A stretch of 64,000 nt of DNA. Origin: Progne subis subis. Its lineage: Eukaryota; Chordata; Aves; Passeriformes; Hirundinidae. Of this stretch, positions 12,201-27,200 are shown piece by piece. A model generated the notes under the pieces. It did not search any database and was not told the origin of the DNA. It saw nothing but the letters and a program-made list of their open reading frames with translations. Within the stretch, counting starts at the first letter, position 1. Each line of letters begins with the position of its first letter. The DNA lies in assembly GCA_022316685.1 (NCBI GenBank), contig JAKJHU010000152.1, positions 186,001 to 250,000 on the forward strand, read 5' to 3'. A program made the translations under genes and the position numbers.

Positions 12201-15200
12201 CACTGAGAAAATTGTAAGATAAGAACTAATAAACACGAAGCATGCAACCTTGAAGACTCCGTCTTTTCCTGCCTTTGGCTCAGAGCTTTGCAGAGGGCCA
12301 GGACTTCTAAAACCACCTGAATGTGGGAAATTTAAACTCCTGCAAAGGAGCCCCCAACAGAAAGGGTTCTCCTGTCTTCTTCCTTAGGAGGTGAATGAGA
12401 GGTTCCTGCTGTGCTCAGTACTATTATTATTATTAACCTTATGTTTACCTGTCAGAAAGCAGAAGGATTCACTCTCGTTGAAGATTTAATGCTGGCAAAA
12501 CTGGCAGGATTCATTTCATCTGAGTTTGTCATCTAAAATTTGTCTTGCTGGTTGTACAAGCTCTCCTTTAGGAATAAAGTGTCTTCAGAGGTCAGCTCAT
12601 CCCATCCAGGACTGGTGTCTTAAGACAGGGGAAAGATCTGCTGCTTGTCAACCTTTACTTGCTGTGCCTTAAGCAGAGCTCTTAAATAATTCCAGAAAGC
12701 AAATACCCCTGGTGAGGTATTCTCAGGACATTTTTGACAGGTGTTGGTTACGTTTGAGCCTTAGTGAGGTGTGTTTGTTACAAAAGGAAGCTCTTCGTTG
12801 CAAACTGAGCTCAGTGTATGAGTGATACTCATTTTCACTGCCATGTTTCTCATCCCTAAACTGCTCTGCAGGATCCTCGGGGGTCTCGGATGATAGAATG
12901 GAACAACTTGAAGCCATTCTGTTGTGGTGAGTTCCAGATTATTCCTTTTTTTCCTCTGTGTACTGTGACCTGCCTTTGCTCCTGCTTCCACTGAGCGGTG
13001 CTCAGCAAGGCTTGGTGAAGGCTGGACAGTGTCAGAGTTCACAGAGTGTTGTCTCCTTCTCCAGGCATTGTCAATATGACTTTTCCTCTGTCTGATCAGC
13101 CGGTGTTTGGGGAATGGCTCATCTTTGCTGAGATGCAGGGGCACACCTACAACAAATCCTTCGAGGTGCAGAAATACGGTGAGTTGACCCTAACCCCAGG
13201 TGCATTTGGAAGAAGAGGACACTCTGAAATGCTTTCACTTGAGATGAAACCCCTGAAATAGTGCATTTAAAATGCCATGAGGAGAAATCCTTTAGAGCCA
13301 AGTATTTCAGGGGTGCAGACACTGCTAACTGGGAGCTTTGCTAACGTCACCTTGCCAATGTGGTTTTGGTTTGCTGCTGTTGGTGATTGACCCACTGAAA
13401 AATCGGAGCCAGGGTCCTGTCAGAGCTGTGGGGACTTTTGCTACAACCTGGCCAATGAGATCTTCTTGAAAAGATTCTGCTCTGTTTCTTTTCATTGCAG
13501 TGTTGCCAAAGTTTGAGTTGCTGATTGACCCCCCTCGCTACATTCGTGACCTTTCACTGTGTGAAAAAGGAACTGTCCATGCCAGGTAGGAACATGTCCC
13601 AGACCAAATTCCACTGCTGTGGATTGCAGTGCAGTCACTGGAGCTCGGATCCCACCTGCTGCAGACTTTTCAGATGATTTCTAATCATCATCAGAAGCTC
13701 TCTGATGTAAGAGCCTTCAAAAACCTGGTAAAAATAACAATCTGGAGAACTTCCTGTGGTACTCTTTTCTAGATGTGCAGGTAACACGGTAGCTGTCTTT
13801 ATACAACCAGAAGAACAGAAACCAGCTGGAAGTTATTAATCATCTTCTTTGCATTTCAGATACACATTTGGAAAACCGGTGACGGGGAAGTTAATTGTCA
13901 ATATGACTATAAATGGTGTTGGGTACTACAGACATGAAGTGGGACACCCTGTCCTCAAGACCACCCAGGTGAGGGAGACCATGGATTCACCAGTGATAAA
14001 AAACCAAATCTGTTGTCTTTAACATTTATCCCACAGCTCTGTTTTGTTGCTGATGGGAGATCAGAAAATGAAGGAGTAAATATTATTACTGGGGCCAGCA
14101 CAATAAAAATATTGCTTATTTTTACATGGTATGTTTATGATTTTAGATATTAGGAAGAAGCTCTTTTCCCAGAGGGTGCTGGCACTGCCCAGGCTCCCCA
14201 GGGAACGGTCCCAGCCCCGAGGCTGCCAGAGCTGCAGGAGCGTTTGGACACCGCTCTCAGGGATGCTCAGGGTGGGATTGTTGGGGTGTCTGTGCAGGGA
14301 CAGGGGCTGGACTGATGATCCCTGAGGGTCCCTTCCAGCTCAGGATATTCTGGGATGAGAATTTGTTGGCTTAATCTGTTTTAAGAGCATATGAGGCTGA
14401 GGAGAGCAGGGCACTGAGGTGACAGAGTTGGTCCAGACTTATGGGTAAGGGAGGAAAATTAAACTTCCTTCCTTCCTTCACCCACTCCCCAATTAATTCC
14501 TCCAATCCTAATCCTTCCAAAACCCTGCTGCAAACTCCCATCAGGTTCCTGTGCCTTAGCCCTGGCTTCTGAGCCCTGTTGGGGTGTGAAATGCATGTTC
14601 CCTTTGTGCTCCCACACATCCCAGATGGACGGCTCGGCCGTGTTTGACGTGTGCGTCAAAGACATGATGCCAGCCGACGTCCCCGAGCACTTCCGAGGCA
14701 CTGTCAGCATCTGGGCCACGGTGATCAGCTCTGATGGCAGCAAGCAGGTGACCTTTGATGACTCCACACCTGTCCAGAAGCAGCTGATCGATATCAAGTA
14801 CTCCAAGGACACCAGGAAACAGTTCAAACCTGGGCTGCCTTACAAAGGCAAGGTGAGATTAAAAGCAGAGCCACGTGGCTGGTTTCAAGCTGTACTGATT
14901 GGATCCCAGTGATTTTTCCTCGCCTGTCCTTGACTGGAATTGTTGATAACTTAAAGCAAATTGATCTCTGAACGCCCCACTGTGCAGGTAGAAGTCACTT
15001 ACCCCGATGGAAGTCCAGCTGACAGAGTCACCATCCGAATCAAAGCCGAGCTCACGCCGAAGGACAATGTTTACACGAGTGAGCTGGTCTCGAGGAATGG
15101 CCTGGTGGAGTTTGAAATCCCCTCCATCCCCACAGCTGCCCAATACGTCTGGCTGGAGGTGGGTGAAAGCTCCTTATAGGATTAGCAGGCTTTAATGTAA

Positions 15201-18200
15201 CTAATCTTGTCAAACCTGCACTTTATAAATCAGTGCTACACACAGCAAATCACTGCCTTTTAGCTTCAGCTTCTGGATTGCAGCACAGCAAGCTCTGGCT
15301 TGTTCCTTGCTGCCGAGGGAGCTGATGCTGATAACCACCATGAAAAATGCTTCTCCAAATACAGCTTAACACGGCAGTAGGGGTCCAGTATTTGGGGAGT
15401 AGAGATGTCAAGAGATGAAAGGTGGAAAGGTATAAAATGGGAGAAGAGAGTAGAGATTAAGAAAGAACAAAATGAGCATTCTAGGCATAACGTTCAGATG
15501 TAATTTTTTATTATTATTATTTTTTAAGACCAAAGTGACAGCAATTGATGGGAAACCCTCTGGAGATCAGTATCTGCCCAACTACTTGTCCATCAGCAGC
15601 TGGTACTCGCCCAGCAAGTGTCACATCCAGCTCCAGGCACCAGATAAACCTCTCCAGGTACGTTGGCTTCACGTTCCACCATGGAAACCACTGCACTGCT
15701 TGGCTTAAAGTACTGTGTCCTAATTAAATATTTCTGGATTTTCCTGATTCTGGGATCCTGAACTGATACTGTTGCCACCACAAAGGGTGAAGGAGGTGCA
15801 CTGGAGCCACTGAACAATTGTTGAACGTGGGCTACACAAGGTGCTGAGCAAATCTCCCTTGGTGCTCTGTGCAGCAGCTCATTCCCAGCCCCTTCTGTTC
15901 AGAGAGGGGAGGGTGTAGGCGTGGAAAATCAATTTTTCCTGTTTGAATGTGTTCTGTGAGCCTCCAGTAACGCTCAGACATGGATTGTTTGCTGAAAATG
16001 ATTGGAAGTGACGTTAGTGGGAGTGGCTGAATTACCAAAATTAAGGCTGTATAGTCTCACTGGAACTTCCAGTTTAAATCTCAACTGGATCTGTTCAATC
16101 TCCCAGTTATTGAACTGTGAACATGATTGCCCTGTCTTCTTTGGTAGGTTTTGTAGGAGCCTCTCTAAAAATGCAATCCTGCCCTATAAAAGCTGTTGTG
16201 ATTTCTCTCCTGGAGAAAAGATCTGATTTTACCATGATTCCTGTTGCATAATGTTTTCTGAGAGTTGTTCAGGGTTTCTTCTTACACAAGAAAATGTTCT
16301 AAAGGTCTGCATCGTGCTCAGTGGGAAAAAAAGTGGTTATTGTTTTGGCAATAAACACACTGAGGTTTGTTATCAGCAGGTTCCTCAGGTTGGTTTCAGA
16401 CTCTTTGTATCCAAATAAGAGCAGTTTTTTAATCATTGCATTTCATGGAAGTTTAATGGCTAATTAAGCTTTTTAAAGTTTCCTGAGGTATGGAAAGGGG
16501 ATTATACACTGCTAATCTGAACACATTGTTCTTATTATAACCTGATTAGAACTAATTCTTCTGAGGGAAAGCTTGGGGCTGCATGACCAGCTGATGTGGG
16601 AACTGTTTCCATGCATTGCCAGCTCTTACTGGGTGTTCCAATTAGCTACATTCATTTCTTAATGAATTGTTTCATCATTTGCGCTGGGGAATTCTTAATA
16701 CTTCAAATATTTGATGTCACAAGGCACCTCTTGGACTCTGTGGCATTCTCACTGTATTTAACCATCAGCAGCTCCTTGTGTTCCTGTGCTGCCCTTTTGG
16801 TTTGTGCCAGGCGTGCATTCTGCAGGGAGAGCACTTGGAGCTGAAAAAAGAGAGGTTTTTCAAAATATTTCTTTGGGATTTTCCGTCAAGACAGCCTGGT
16901 TTTATGTGGGAGCTGCTCTGCTTTAAATGGCAGGAGGGTGAGGAGGGGAAAGTGCTGAAGAAATCCTACTGAACACAAGTGTCAGCCACTCCTCAGCTCC
17001 CAGAAGGAAGCAGTTTGTGCTCCTCGGGAAGTCTGCTGCTCCACAGAGTGGTGACTGCTCAGCCACACAGGACCAGTGCTAATCCCATGACTGATGTCTG
17101 TTCTCTTGGGATTGGGGGGATTTGGTCTTGGGGGTGTCCAGCACTCGGGGAGCCCCTCTGGGTGCAGAGTTTGTGCCCAGGTGTGCTGCTTTGGAGCCTA
17201 TTGCAGGCATCAGATGATCTACCCAAAAAAAAAAAAAAAAAAGTTTCTTCTCATTTATTTGTGCGTTTGACGCCTCCCTGAGTGCCCAACTTACAAATTG
17301 TTACCAAGACTTTGTGTAATTTGAAAGCATTTTCCCTTGGATCTCTTCCCAGTCATTCCATGGTTATGTTTGAGCTGGTATTTGCCACATGAATGTCATC
17401 ACAATTAAACTGCAAATTCTATCAAACACATATCTCTTCCCACCCCCAACCCAAGCCTTTCCTTTTTTGGGCTGGGCTACTGAAGGGGTGTCTAAAATTC
17501 AACCAAATCTGACAGCTGCTCTGTGCCAAAAGGCTTAACTTTCAGGATTCCAGAGATTCCTTTATTGTTTCATTAATGCACACAACCCCCAGCTCATTCT
17601 CCTGCAGATTTGCAGAGAGCTGAACACAGGCCCCTTTTTACTGTGGAGAAACTCCCTGAGAGCTGTGCTGATGCCATAAAACACTTTTCAGTGCATCCAT
17701 TCGCTGGGAGAGGGCTCACACCTCCCGTGGCCCGGAACCCAAGCAGGTTTCTGTGCTTTATCACCCAAAATCTCGTAACAGAGCAGATCTTTGGCTTTTC
17801 CCTCCCTGCCTGCAGGTGGGAGAGGAGGCCTGGATCGCAGTGAAGTCCACGTGTCCTTGCAACTTCACTCTCCATTACGAAGTGGCGTCGCGAGGGAACA
17901 TCGTCTTGTCGGGGCTGCAGCCCAGCAACGTCACCCAGCGGAGGAGCAAAAGAGCCACCACACCCTTGGAGAAGAACTCTGACCTCACACGCTTCCCAGG
18001 GACAGGTAGCCAGCACCAGAAATGCAACTCGCCCCCATTTTCGGTGCAGAACAACCTTTCCAACTCACCCCCATTTTCAGTGCAGAACCTTTCCAACTCG
18101 CCCCCATTTTCAGTGCAGAACAACCTTTCCAACTCACCCCCATTTTCGGTGCAGAACAACCTTTCCAACTCACCCCCATTTTCGGTGCAGAACAACCTTT

Positions 18201-21200
18201 CCAACTCACCCCCATTTTCAGTGCAGAACAACCTTTCCAACTCAACCCCCATTTTCAATGCAGAACAACCTTTCCAACTCACCCCCATTTTCAATGCAGA
18301 ACAACCTTTCCAACTCACCCCTATTTTCAGTGCAGAACCTTTCCAACTCGCCCCCATTTTCAGTGCAGAACAACCTTTCCAACTCAACCCCCATTTTCGG
18401 TGCAGAACAACCTTTCCAACTCACCCCCATTTTCAGTGCAGAACAACCTTTCCAACTCACCCCCATTTTCAATGCAGAACAACCTTTCCAACTCACCCCT
18501 ATTTTCAGTGCAGAACCTTTCCAACTCACCCCTATTTTCGGTGCAGAACCTTTCCAACTCGCCCCCATTTTCAGTGCAGAACCTTTCCAACTCGCCCCCA
18601 TTTTCGGTGCAGAACCTTTCCAACTCGCCCCCATTTTCGGTGCAGAACCTTTCCAACTCACCCCCATTTTCAGTGCAGAACAACCTTTCCAACTCGCCCC
18701 CATTTTCGGTGCAGAACCTTTCCAACTCACCCCCATTTTCAATGCAGAACAACCTTTCCAACTCACCCCCATTTTCAATGCAGAACAACCTTTCCAAGCA
18801 GCTTTTTGTTAATGGGATGCTCCTTAAAGAATGTGGATAATCTCGTGCAAGAAAAATAACGGAAGCCCCTCAGTCTTGTAAAAGAATGAATGAAAAATAA
18901 GTTCATTAAAATGTATGAATTATGAAAATGGAAACATTAATTTAAAAATAGTGAAATCCCTCAGTCTCGTAAAAAAAATTCTGCAGGAGGGGTAAGTCTT
19001 GGAAGGTTTTCTTTGTTCTTTCTGCAGTTTTTGTCCGTTGAGAAAACTCTAATATTTGCTTGGAGTGGAGTGGCAGGGAAGTGTAGGAAAGGGCTGGGGC
19101 AGTTGTTTAAGTTGGTTGAGCTCAAACTGAGCAGAGGATGTTAGATGGAAAGAGAAAGTTAAATGGACTAATGAAGGAGATCACACAGCCCACAGGGGGA
19201 AGGGAAATGTGGGCTCCTGGTTTCTACAAGGAGTAACAGAAAGCTCCACAAATCTGGGTGAATCTGGATCTGGGGAGCAGAGGAGATTAAAAAATGGTGG
19301 GATTGGAAAGATGGATACAACAGGTGCTAAAGGACAAGCCTGGCTGTCCTGGAAACCACCCACCAAGCTCCCGGCAATCAGTAATTTAGGACTTGTGGCG
19401 ATTTTCTGCACTGAAGCTTTGTTCTGAGCTGTTGCATTTGTAGTTTGCTCAGAGGCTTTGTGGCTGCTCTGTCACTGGGAGGGTTCAAGGCCACGTTTTG
19501 TAGGATTTTGGGCAACCTGGTCTGGTGAAAGAATCCTTGTCCACAGCAGGAGGCTGGAAGTAGAGGATCTTTAAAGTTCCCTTCAACCTAAACAATTCTG
19601 TGATTCTGTCTAACAGCTCCAGTGATTCTCTGCTCTATGAACTGCATAATCCTTTTCCAAACTTATTCCTTTTCTCTCATCAGCATTCTCCAGCAATAGA
19701 TAACGTTTTCTGTTTATTTTCAATGGCTCAGGAACTTAACTGTGTGTTTCCTTGATTTCATGGCTGGACAAAACACTGAGTAGTCCTTCCCTACCCGCCT
19801 TCTCCATGCTGCTCATTAAATTATGAGTGCTAATTACCCTTCACAAAGAGGAGGAAAAGGGAAAAGCTTCTGAACTCGAGAGGGTGTGCAACAGGAGCAA
19901 GGGAAGAATGCAAGTCCTGAATGGAAAGTTCTGTGCCTGTCAGCATTAGGAGGGGGCAGAAGGCAGCGACTGGGATAAATAAAGCTGATTTTCTCCACAA
20001 TTCCTGTCTCAGCAGCTCCCAGCACGCCTGCAGCAGAGGTTGAGGTGTGTGTGACCTTCCTGAGGTTCTCGGTCGTTCACTCCATGGCTCCCCTGGGCCG
20101 GCTCCTCGTGTACTACGTCAGGGAGAACGGAGAGGGGGTCACGGACAGCCTGCAGTTCACTGTCAACTCCTCCTTTGAGAACCAGGTAGTGGAGACGAAG
20201 GGCTGCTTACTTGTTCCTCTCTGGCTTTTGGGATAATTGTGGGATTTAACAGGATTCCCCTTCCCAGGTTTCCGTGGCGCTCTCAGCCAACGAGACCAGG
20301 CCTGGCGACGTTGTGAACATCAAGGTCAGAGCCGCCAAAGGGAGCTGTGTCTGCATGGCCACGGTGGACAAGAGTGTCTACCTGCTCAAGACAGGCTTCC
20401 AGCTGACAGCCAGCCAGGTAGAGGGAGCTTCCAGCACTGGTGTCCTCTCCTCGCTCCTGTGACCCTCACCCACCTCGAGGGCGCAGCCCAGGACAGCAGC
20501 CCGTGCCCTTTCCCTGCAGGTGTTCCAGGAGCTGGCAGAGTACGATGTGTCGGATGCTTTTGGAGCCCCAAAGGAGGAAGGGCACTTCTGGTGGCCCGGC
20601 ATGTCCTCGCGTCGGCGCCGCAGATCTTCTGTGTTCCCCTGGCACTGGGACGTCACCAAGGATGCTCGCTTCGCCTTTACAGTAGGAAGAAGCAGCCTCC
20701 CTTCTCCCTGCAGGGTCTCTTTTGTGCTTTCGTGTCTGCAGGGGGATTCTCAGCTCCATAGGACAGGGGTTTTCCCCACAGCAGAGCTGTTTCTCCGGGG
20801 TGGGTAGTGTCTTGGTTGAGGAAGACAGGCGTCTGCCAGGGAAAGCCAGAGCTTCCCTTGGAACGGAGAATGTAAACTCCCTCCCTCCCAATTATTGTAG
20901 TTTTGAAATCAAGGGGCTTTCAGGCAAAGATATGGGAATAACAGCTCTTTACTAGGAATATTGAAAATAAAAATGTAGTAGTACAGAAAAAAAGAAAACA
21001 CTGACATGGTCAGAATACAACCTGACCCCCTGTTGGCAGGGTGCTGGGAGCAGTCCAGTGCAGTCCTCCTGCAGTGCCAGATGTGGTTCTGTTGGAGCAG
21101 AGATGATCCTGTAGAAGAGTCCAGTGGTGGTGAGATGGCTCCGGTGTTCCTCTGGCAATCCAGTGCACACGGGCTGCGCTGCTGTTCTGAACCCCAGACA

Positions 21201-24200
21201 GAAATCTCTCCAAATCCAGCTGGGAATGCCGGGCTCCTCCCCTGCGTGGAGCATCTCCCAATGGATGATGGAATTGTCTCAGCCCTGCAGTGAGCCTGGA
21301 TGGCCCATGAACAGCAGAGATCCCTGCAGGGAGGAGGGGTCCTGGGATAGATAAAGAAAACTCCTCCCCACCTGGTTTAACAGCTGCCAATAGGATACGT
21401 ACTGCTGGTTACGGCGTGCGTCGCACCCCAAGACAGAAGGATGAAATATAATTTTGGGGAACTCTTCTAACAAAGATATTTGAGACACATGGTTTGATTT
21501 TGGTCAGTCTTGGGAGGGCCAGTTATCCTGCTGGGTGGAGTTCATGCTGATGCTCTGGAGAATCAGACAGGGACCAGAAGGTTCCTCCAGGTGTGGGTGA
21601 GCTTGCAGATCTCCTCTGCAGCTGCTCCAACAGGGAAGGAAGGTGGGATGGGAATCTTGCCTTGTAGCCTTTTGGACTGTCCTTTGGAAATCATTCCAGT
21701 TTCTTTCCTGCCCTGGTTCTCCCAGCTTCTGTTGCCATCTGCATGAAAGACCTTTATATCCTTGATCAGGTTACTATTTAAATGCTATATTTTTATAGTT
21801 ACTTGGTGTGCTTCCATAGTTAAACCTGGCCAGATTTGAAAAATCTCACTTCCTTTGATCTGTGCTCTGCATTTGAACCGAGTTGCAAGTTGAGCATTTA
21901 AAACAGGTTGGGTTTTTTACATGAACTCATGCACTAATTCATTTCTTCATTGCTTTGCATACTAACAGTGCAGCCCTTTAAGCTCAAAACCAGTGATTTT
22001 TATCTTAAGACATACTGCTATTTCCATGAGCTTTTTGCTTTGCTGTTGTTAAAAATGGCTGTTCCCTCATCTACTTGAGAAGTTCTGCTCGTTTGTCTCT
22101 TTCCTCCTTCCTACAGTTGTGTAGTGGAGTCCATCCACCCCTTCAGGCTCTGCTCACATCCCTTCTTTGCTCCCCACACCACTGCAGGGTGTAACCTCTG
22201 TTCCCTGAGACAAGGAGATGCCATGTGAAAGGCTGAGCTGTAAATCTTTAATATTCTTTACATCACCTTCTCCTCCTTGCTCCTCTGAAATGCAGACTGG
22301 CCAGGAGAACCAGCGTCACAGCTCTGATCTTTGATGTTCTTTCCCTTTTTAATCCACATAACTGCTGATAATGATGATTCTTGCTTCCTACAGAAGCCCC
22401 ATCTCTTCATTCTCTGTCCTTCCTCTGATTTTAGCTGAATTGTTTCATTATGCTGCCTTAAACTCCAGAAGCTTTCACACATTCCGCCAGTGCCTCTACC
22501 TCTTAATTACAAACTCTAAACCCTCATTTTTGCCCACTGCTGCTTCTCCCCCTGGGGTCTGAGGGTTTTGAGGTTTTTTTGTCCTGTCTGAGAACTGTAC
22601 ACCCTTGGGAAAAAGTTCATTTTTTGGGAAGTGGTGTGAATGCAGGGGCTGCACACCTGGCGTGCAAGAGCTGGGGCTGAGTGCAGAGGACAAAGCTCAT
22701 TCTGCAGTGGTGCTGGGAGCTGCTGTCTCTCATGAATAAGAGCATTTAGGGCACAGAGCTGGCAGCTTGCTCACGAGCTCTGTGCTTTCCCTCTGTGGAC
22801 ACTTCTCAATTTGCTTGGCATCCCTGGCAGGGCAGAGCTGCTGATGCCTGATGAGAGAGCTGCCTGCTCACGGCAGCAGAGCACACTGGAAACTTTTAGG
22901 AAAGATGAAAAAAAAGAAATTAGTGTTTTATTCTAGGGGAAAAAAAATACACGTAATCATTTTTTTACCTGTCACACTTGCCCAGTAATGTTAGATGATT
23001 TAAATACATTTTCCAAGCAGACAAGAGCTTTCTCATAAAGCCTATGCACCTTCACATTAACAGTCATTTTTATACAAAGCTTTAAAAAAATCCTCAAGAA
23101 TCAATGGAGATTTCCCCCCTAAATGTTAAAAATAGAATTGAGGGAGTCTATTTAAAAAAAAAAAAAAAAAAAGCACACTTAATTATTTTTCTTTAATTCT
23201 TTTCATTTCTTTCTTTTTTTCCCTCGCTGGTTTTTGTTTTGTGGTGTTGATTTTTCACTGTCTAGGAAACTGGCTTGGTGGTGATGACTGACATAGTCAG
23301 CCTGAACCACAGGCAGAACGGAGGGATGTACACAGATGAGGCTGTCCCAGCCTTCCAGCCACACACTGGCACCTTGGTGGCCACCATGCATTCCAAAATA
23401 GCACCAAGGTAACGTTTGGGGCTTAATATCTCTTGTCTGGGATACTCCTGGCTGGTTTTTTTCTCTATTCTCAGCTGTTTTCCGCCTCTGTGCCCCCAGG
23501 TTGAGACGAGGCAGTGATGGGGAAATTCCTCCAACAGCCTGGTAGATGTAAAACGGTTTTGACTGACATTGCTTTGTTAAATTTAATTTAATTCTGGGAA
23601 GATGACGTATGCAAAGAGTCCTAAATTATCAAATTGAAGCCTATTTCTTTGCAATTTGCTGTGAATTTCTTGGAATGTTTTTGCAGAGTCACTCATTGCT
23701 CACGGTTTGGACCATTCAGCTGGTGGTCAGGATGAATGGAATGAGGGTTTGCAGGAAGGAAAGGATGTGGAGTGCTAAAAGTGATGATGTGGAGTACTAA
23801 AAGTGGTGCTGCACCTGAGGATGGACATTCCCTCTGCATCCTGAACTTCCTGGAAGCCTCTCTTGGCAGAGGAAGTTGTGGGCTTAGTTAAGAATTAGAT
23901 AATGAAACATAACAGGTATAGAAAAGCTTATTTATATTATGAAAGTGTTAGAAATCCAGACAATTCAAAGAGAGGGGCTGGAGGAGGATGCAGAGCAGTG
24001 GCTGTGGTAACTGCAGCTGGAAGCCACGCGTTGCATTCGTTCCCCCCGATTCCATTTGGTGAAAGAATTCGCATCACAAAACCAGTTTTATTTTAGATTA
24101 CATTATCTCTGCTAGTCCCAAAGGTTACCTTACTTGTACCGTTTTCTTAGGTTCTTGTTTCTGTCTGCAGAGTGTGTGTGCACGCAAAGGGATTGTTTCA

Positions 24201-27200
24201 AAAGGCTGCGTAATTTGTGTTGTGAGTGATCACTTATTCACTCCTTAATGAGTCTGCACCAGCCAGAGCTTTGGTCCTGTGAGCCAGAGTCAGGTGATAA
24301 CTCTGATTTATCAGTGGCTGCTGAAAGGATCTGATTAAATGAATCAATTTGCAAGGATTTATTTCTTGTTCTAGCAGAGCGGAGAAGAGGAAAAGAACCT
24401 TCTTCCCCGAGACGTGGATTTGGCACTGCCTCAATGTCAGGTATTGACGTTAATTACATCCAGAGGGTTGTATTCTCTTCAGCCACAGAAAAAAAGCTCT
24501 TTAAAATCTAATGAGTTGCACTGGCATTTTCTGAATTTTAATTTTTTTTTAATTATTTTTCCCTGTCTTGTTGTTGTTTTCCTTCATTATCACTTCAAAC
24601 TTTGCAATATTTCCTCTGGTTCTGAAGCGGGTTCCCTTGCTTCAGGCTGAACCTGTCAGTTGTGTCTACATCGATTCTCTATTGATTGCTTTTCAAATTT
24701 CACAGAGCTCTTTATTCTCTGTCATCTCTTGCAAGAGCATCTCCCCCAGCCCTCAGTCTGCTGCTTCATAAATCCTGGCTTCCTCTGGGTACAGCTGGAA
24801 CTTAAAAAAAACAAATAAATTACTAAAGTGATAACTAATCTGTCCCACAACAGCACATCTAGGATAATTTGAAGCAATTATTAAAAGGCTTCTCCAGGTT
24901 TACAAGTAAACTTCCTTCTCAATAGATGATTGTAAATTAAATTTGACAAGGACTTGGAGCAAGTGTATTCAAATCTGTTCAATTGAGCGTGAAATATGCT
25001 TTGTAGAAATACACAAAGAATTCCAGAAGTGCCCATTTGGGCCTCAGCAAGCTGGGGCAGTTAATTATAAGTGGGAGAGTGTGGAATAAAAAGTTGCAGA
25101 TTGCATTTTCTCCACTTCATTTCATTAGAAACAACTGAGTTGGAGCATTCTTTAATTTCCAGTCTCTTGAACAGGAAGAATTTATATATATATATATTTA
25201 TTTTTTTCTTCTACCGTTTATAATTATAATATATGATCCTTAAAAAAATTTTTTAAAAAAAAAGGAAAGAAAAAAAAAAAAAGAAAGAAACAAAAGCCCC
25301 CATGTCAACTTCCCAAACCAATTCTAAAAATTCCTGGAGCCTGGCTGGAGGGTCTAATGGCTGGAAATGAGTGTGTACTTTGGCCTCGTGCCCAGAAGAG
25401 TAAGTGCCCTCATGTGTGAAAATAATGTTAATGCTGGTTATGGGCTGAAATCCCAGTGGAAAGAACATCAGCTGCAACAAATTGTCCGGTTAAACAGGCT
25501 GGGATATTGCCAGTCCTGGAGACAGGACACCTTCTCCTGCTCCTCAGGGCTGAGCATCAGTGCAGGCTCCAGCTGGGGTGAGCTGGAACCTGTCTGCTTA
25601 AAAGGAGTTCAAAGAACTGCAACCTGTAAGTAGGTTTAGATTTGGAGATTGGGATGAAATCTTTCTCTGAGGAAGAAGAAGCCCTGGCACAGGGTGCCCA
25701 GAGCAGCTGTGGCTGCCCCTGGATCCCTGGCAGTGCCCAAGGCCAGGCTGGGAGCAGCCTGGGACAGTGGGAGGTGTCCCTGCCATGGCAGGGTGGTGCT
25801 GGAGGGGATTTGAGGTCCTTTCCAACCCAAACCATTCCATGTTTCTATTATGACACAAGGGCATTTCCCAAAGCTTTTCCCTCTGGACTTGGAGCTGGGA
25901 GAACCACATTCACCAGCCAGTGCTTGGAGTCTGAGTGAACTTACAAAAAGCTCAGTGATCTCCACTTTTTATCCTTTTAACCCTTTCCCTTTGTCATACA
26001 AAGAGAGAGATGAGGCCCTGATGAGCTCCTGGACCCCTGAGAGCAACAACAGCTTCAGGCTCACTGAGAATTCACAGAGGGGCGAAGCAAAGGAGCTTCC
26101 CTGGAGCCTCGAGTGTGCACAAACTTCATCTGAGCAGCGGTGGGAGTGCAGCCCTTGGGTGTGCACCAGGCACCTCTGCAGCTCAGGTGTCGTGCTGGAG
26201 CTCCTCCTGAAGGTCTCCCATCCTCGTTTTCCCTGCCCCCAAAACCCTACAGAGCTGGCAGCGTGCGTGTCAAGCTCTGGGGGATAAATAAGAACTTGAG
26301 AAGAAACAACCTTAGGGTGTACTCACAACTGCACCAATCATCCTGCCAGCTGAGCCATGAAATAGCTTTTGTTCTTGTGGTAGAGGAAATGTTTTCTGTT
26401 CCAGGCAGGGCCAAAGCTGCTTTGCAGGAGGGAAATAGCAAAGTCTGAAGAAAAAAAAAGGAATTTCTATTATTATAAAGCGTGGAAGGGATACCGGGTT
26501 TGTAATATCCCATTGTGCTGTGCACAGGAAAGCTAAATGCTCAGAGAATGTGTTTTTAATAATTAATTTCAATCCTCATTGAGAGAAAATGATAGGTTTG
26601 GAGATTTTCTAAGTCAGTCATTCCAAAATTGAGCAAATGAAAATTTTGGTTTCTGAATCAAAATAAACAGTTGCTGGACTGGATGTTTAGAAAGTCTCTC
26701 ATTTGTCCCTGTGTTCCAGCTGAGCCTGCAGCGTGGCAATGGACACACGGACAAAAACCACTTTTATTTCACTAGCTATGAAATCAATTCTTGTTGATTT
26801 TATCCTGGACTTCGGTCTGGGATTATTTCTCATCTTTCTTTTTAGGTTTTGGGGTTTGTTTCAGAGTTTTGTGTAGTTTTTTGGTTTTCGGGGTTGTTTT
26901 GTTTTTTGGGGTTTTTTTTTTTGACTTAGCGCAGACATTTACCTCTAAGAAAAGTGACTTGGAAATGAGGCTGCAAATGAAATTTTTAACCCTGGAAGAA
27001 TTTGTGTTTTGCAGAAGTAACTGTTTGCTTTCCTGCTGCTTAAAAATATGGGCAGGTCTCAAAACCAATGGAAAATACTGAAAATATATACAGTAAAATG
27101 TGTGTGTGTATATATATATATAAAAAATATAATATATATAGATATACACACTAAAAATATGACCTTTTGTAAAGTTCAAAGCAGAAGCTGCTCTCTTATA

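Noticed and set aside
18028..18797. CRISPR-like array
   Set aside because: Units are contiguous variants of one sequence with no unique spacers, and the context is a vertebrate intron.
17753..18859. Long frames on both strands over the 33-37-bp repeat, as independent protein genes
   Set aside because: They exist only because the repeat unit lacks stop codons. No start context, homology or codon bias supports them apart from the part that is exon 14.
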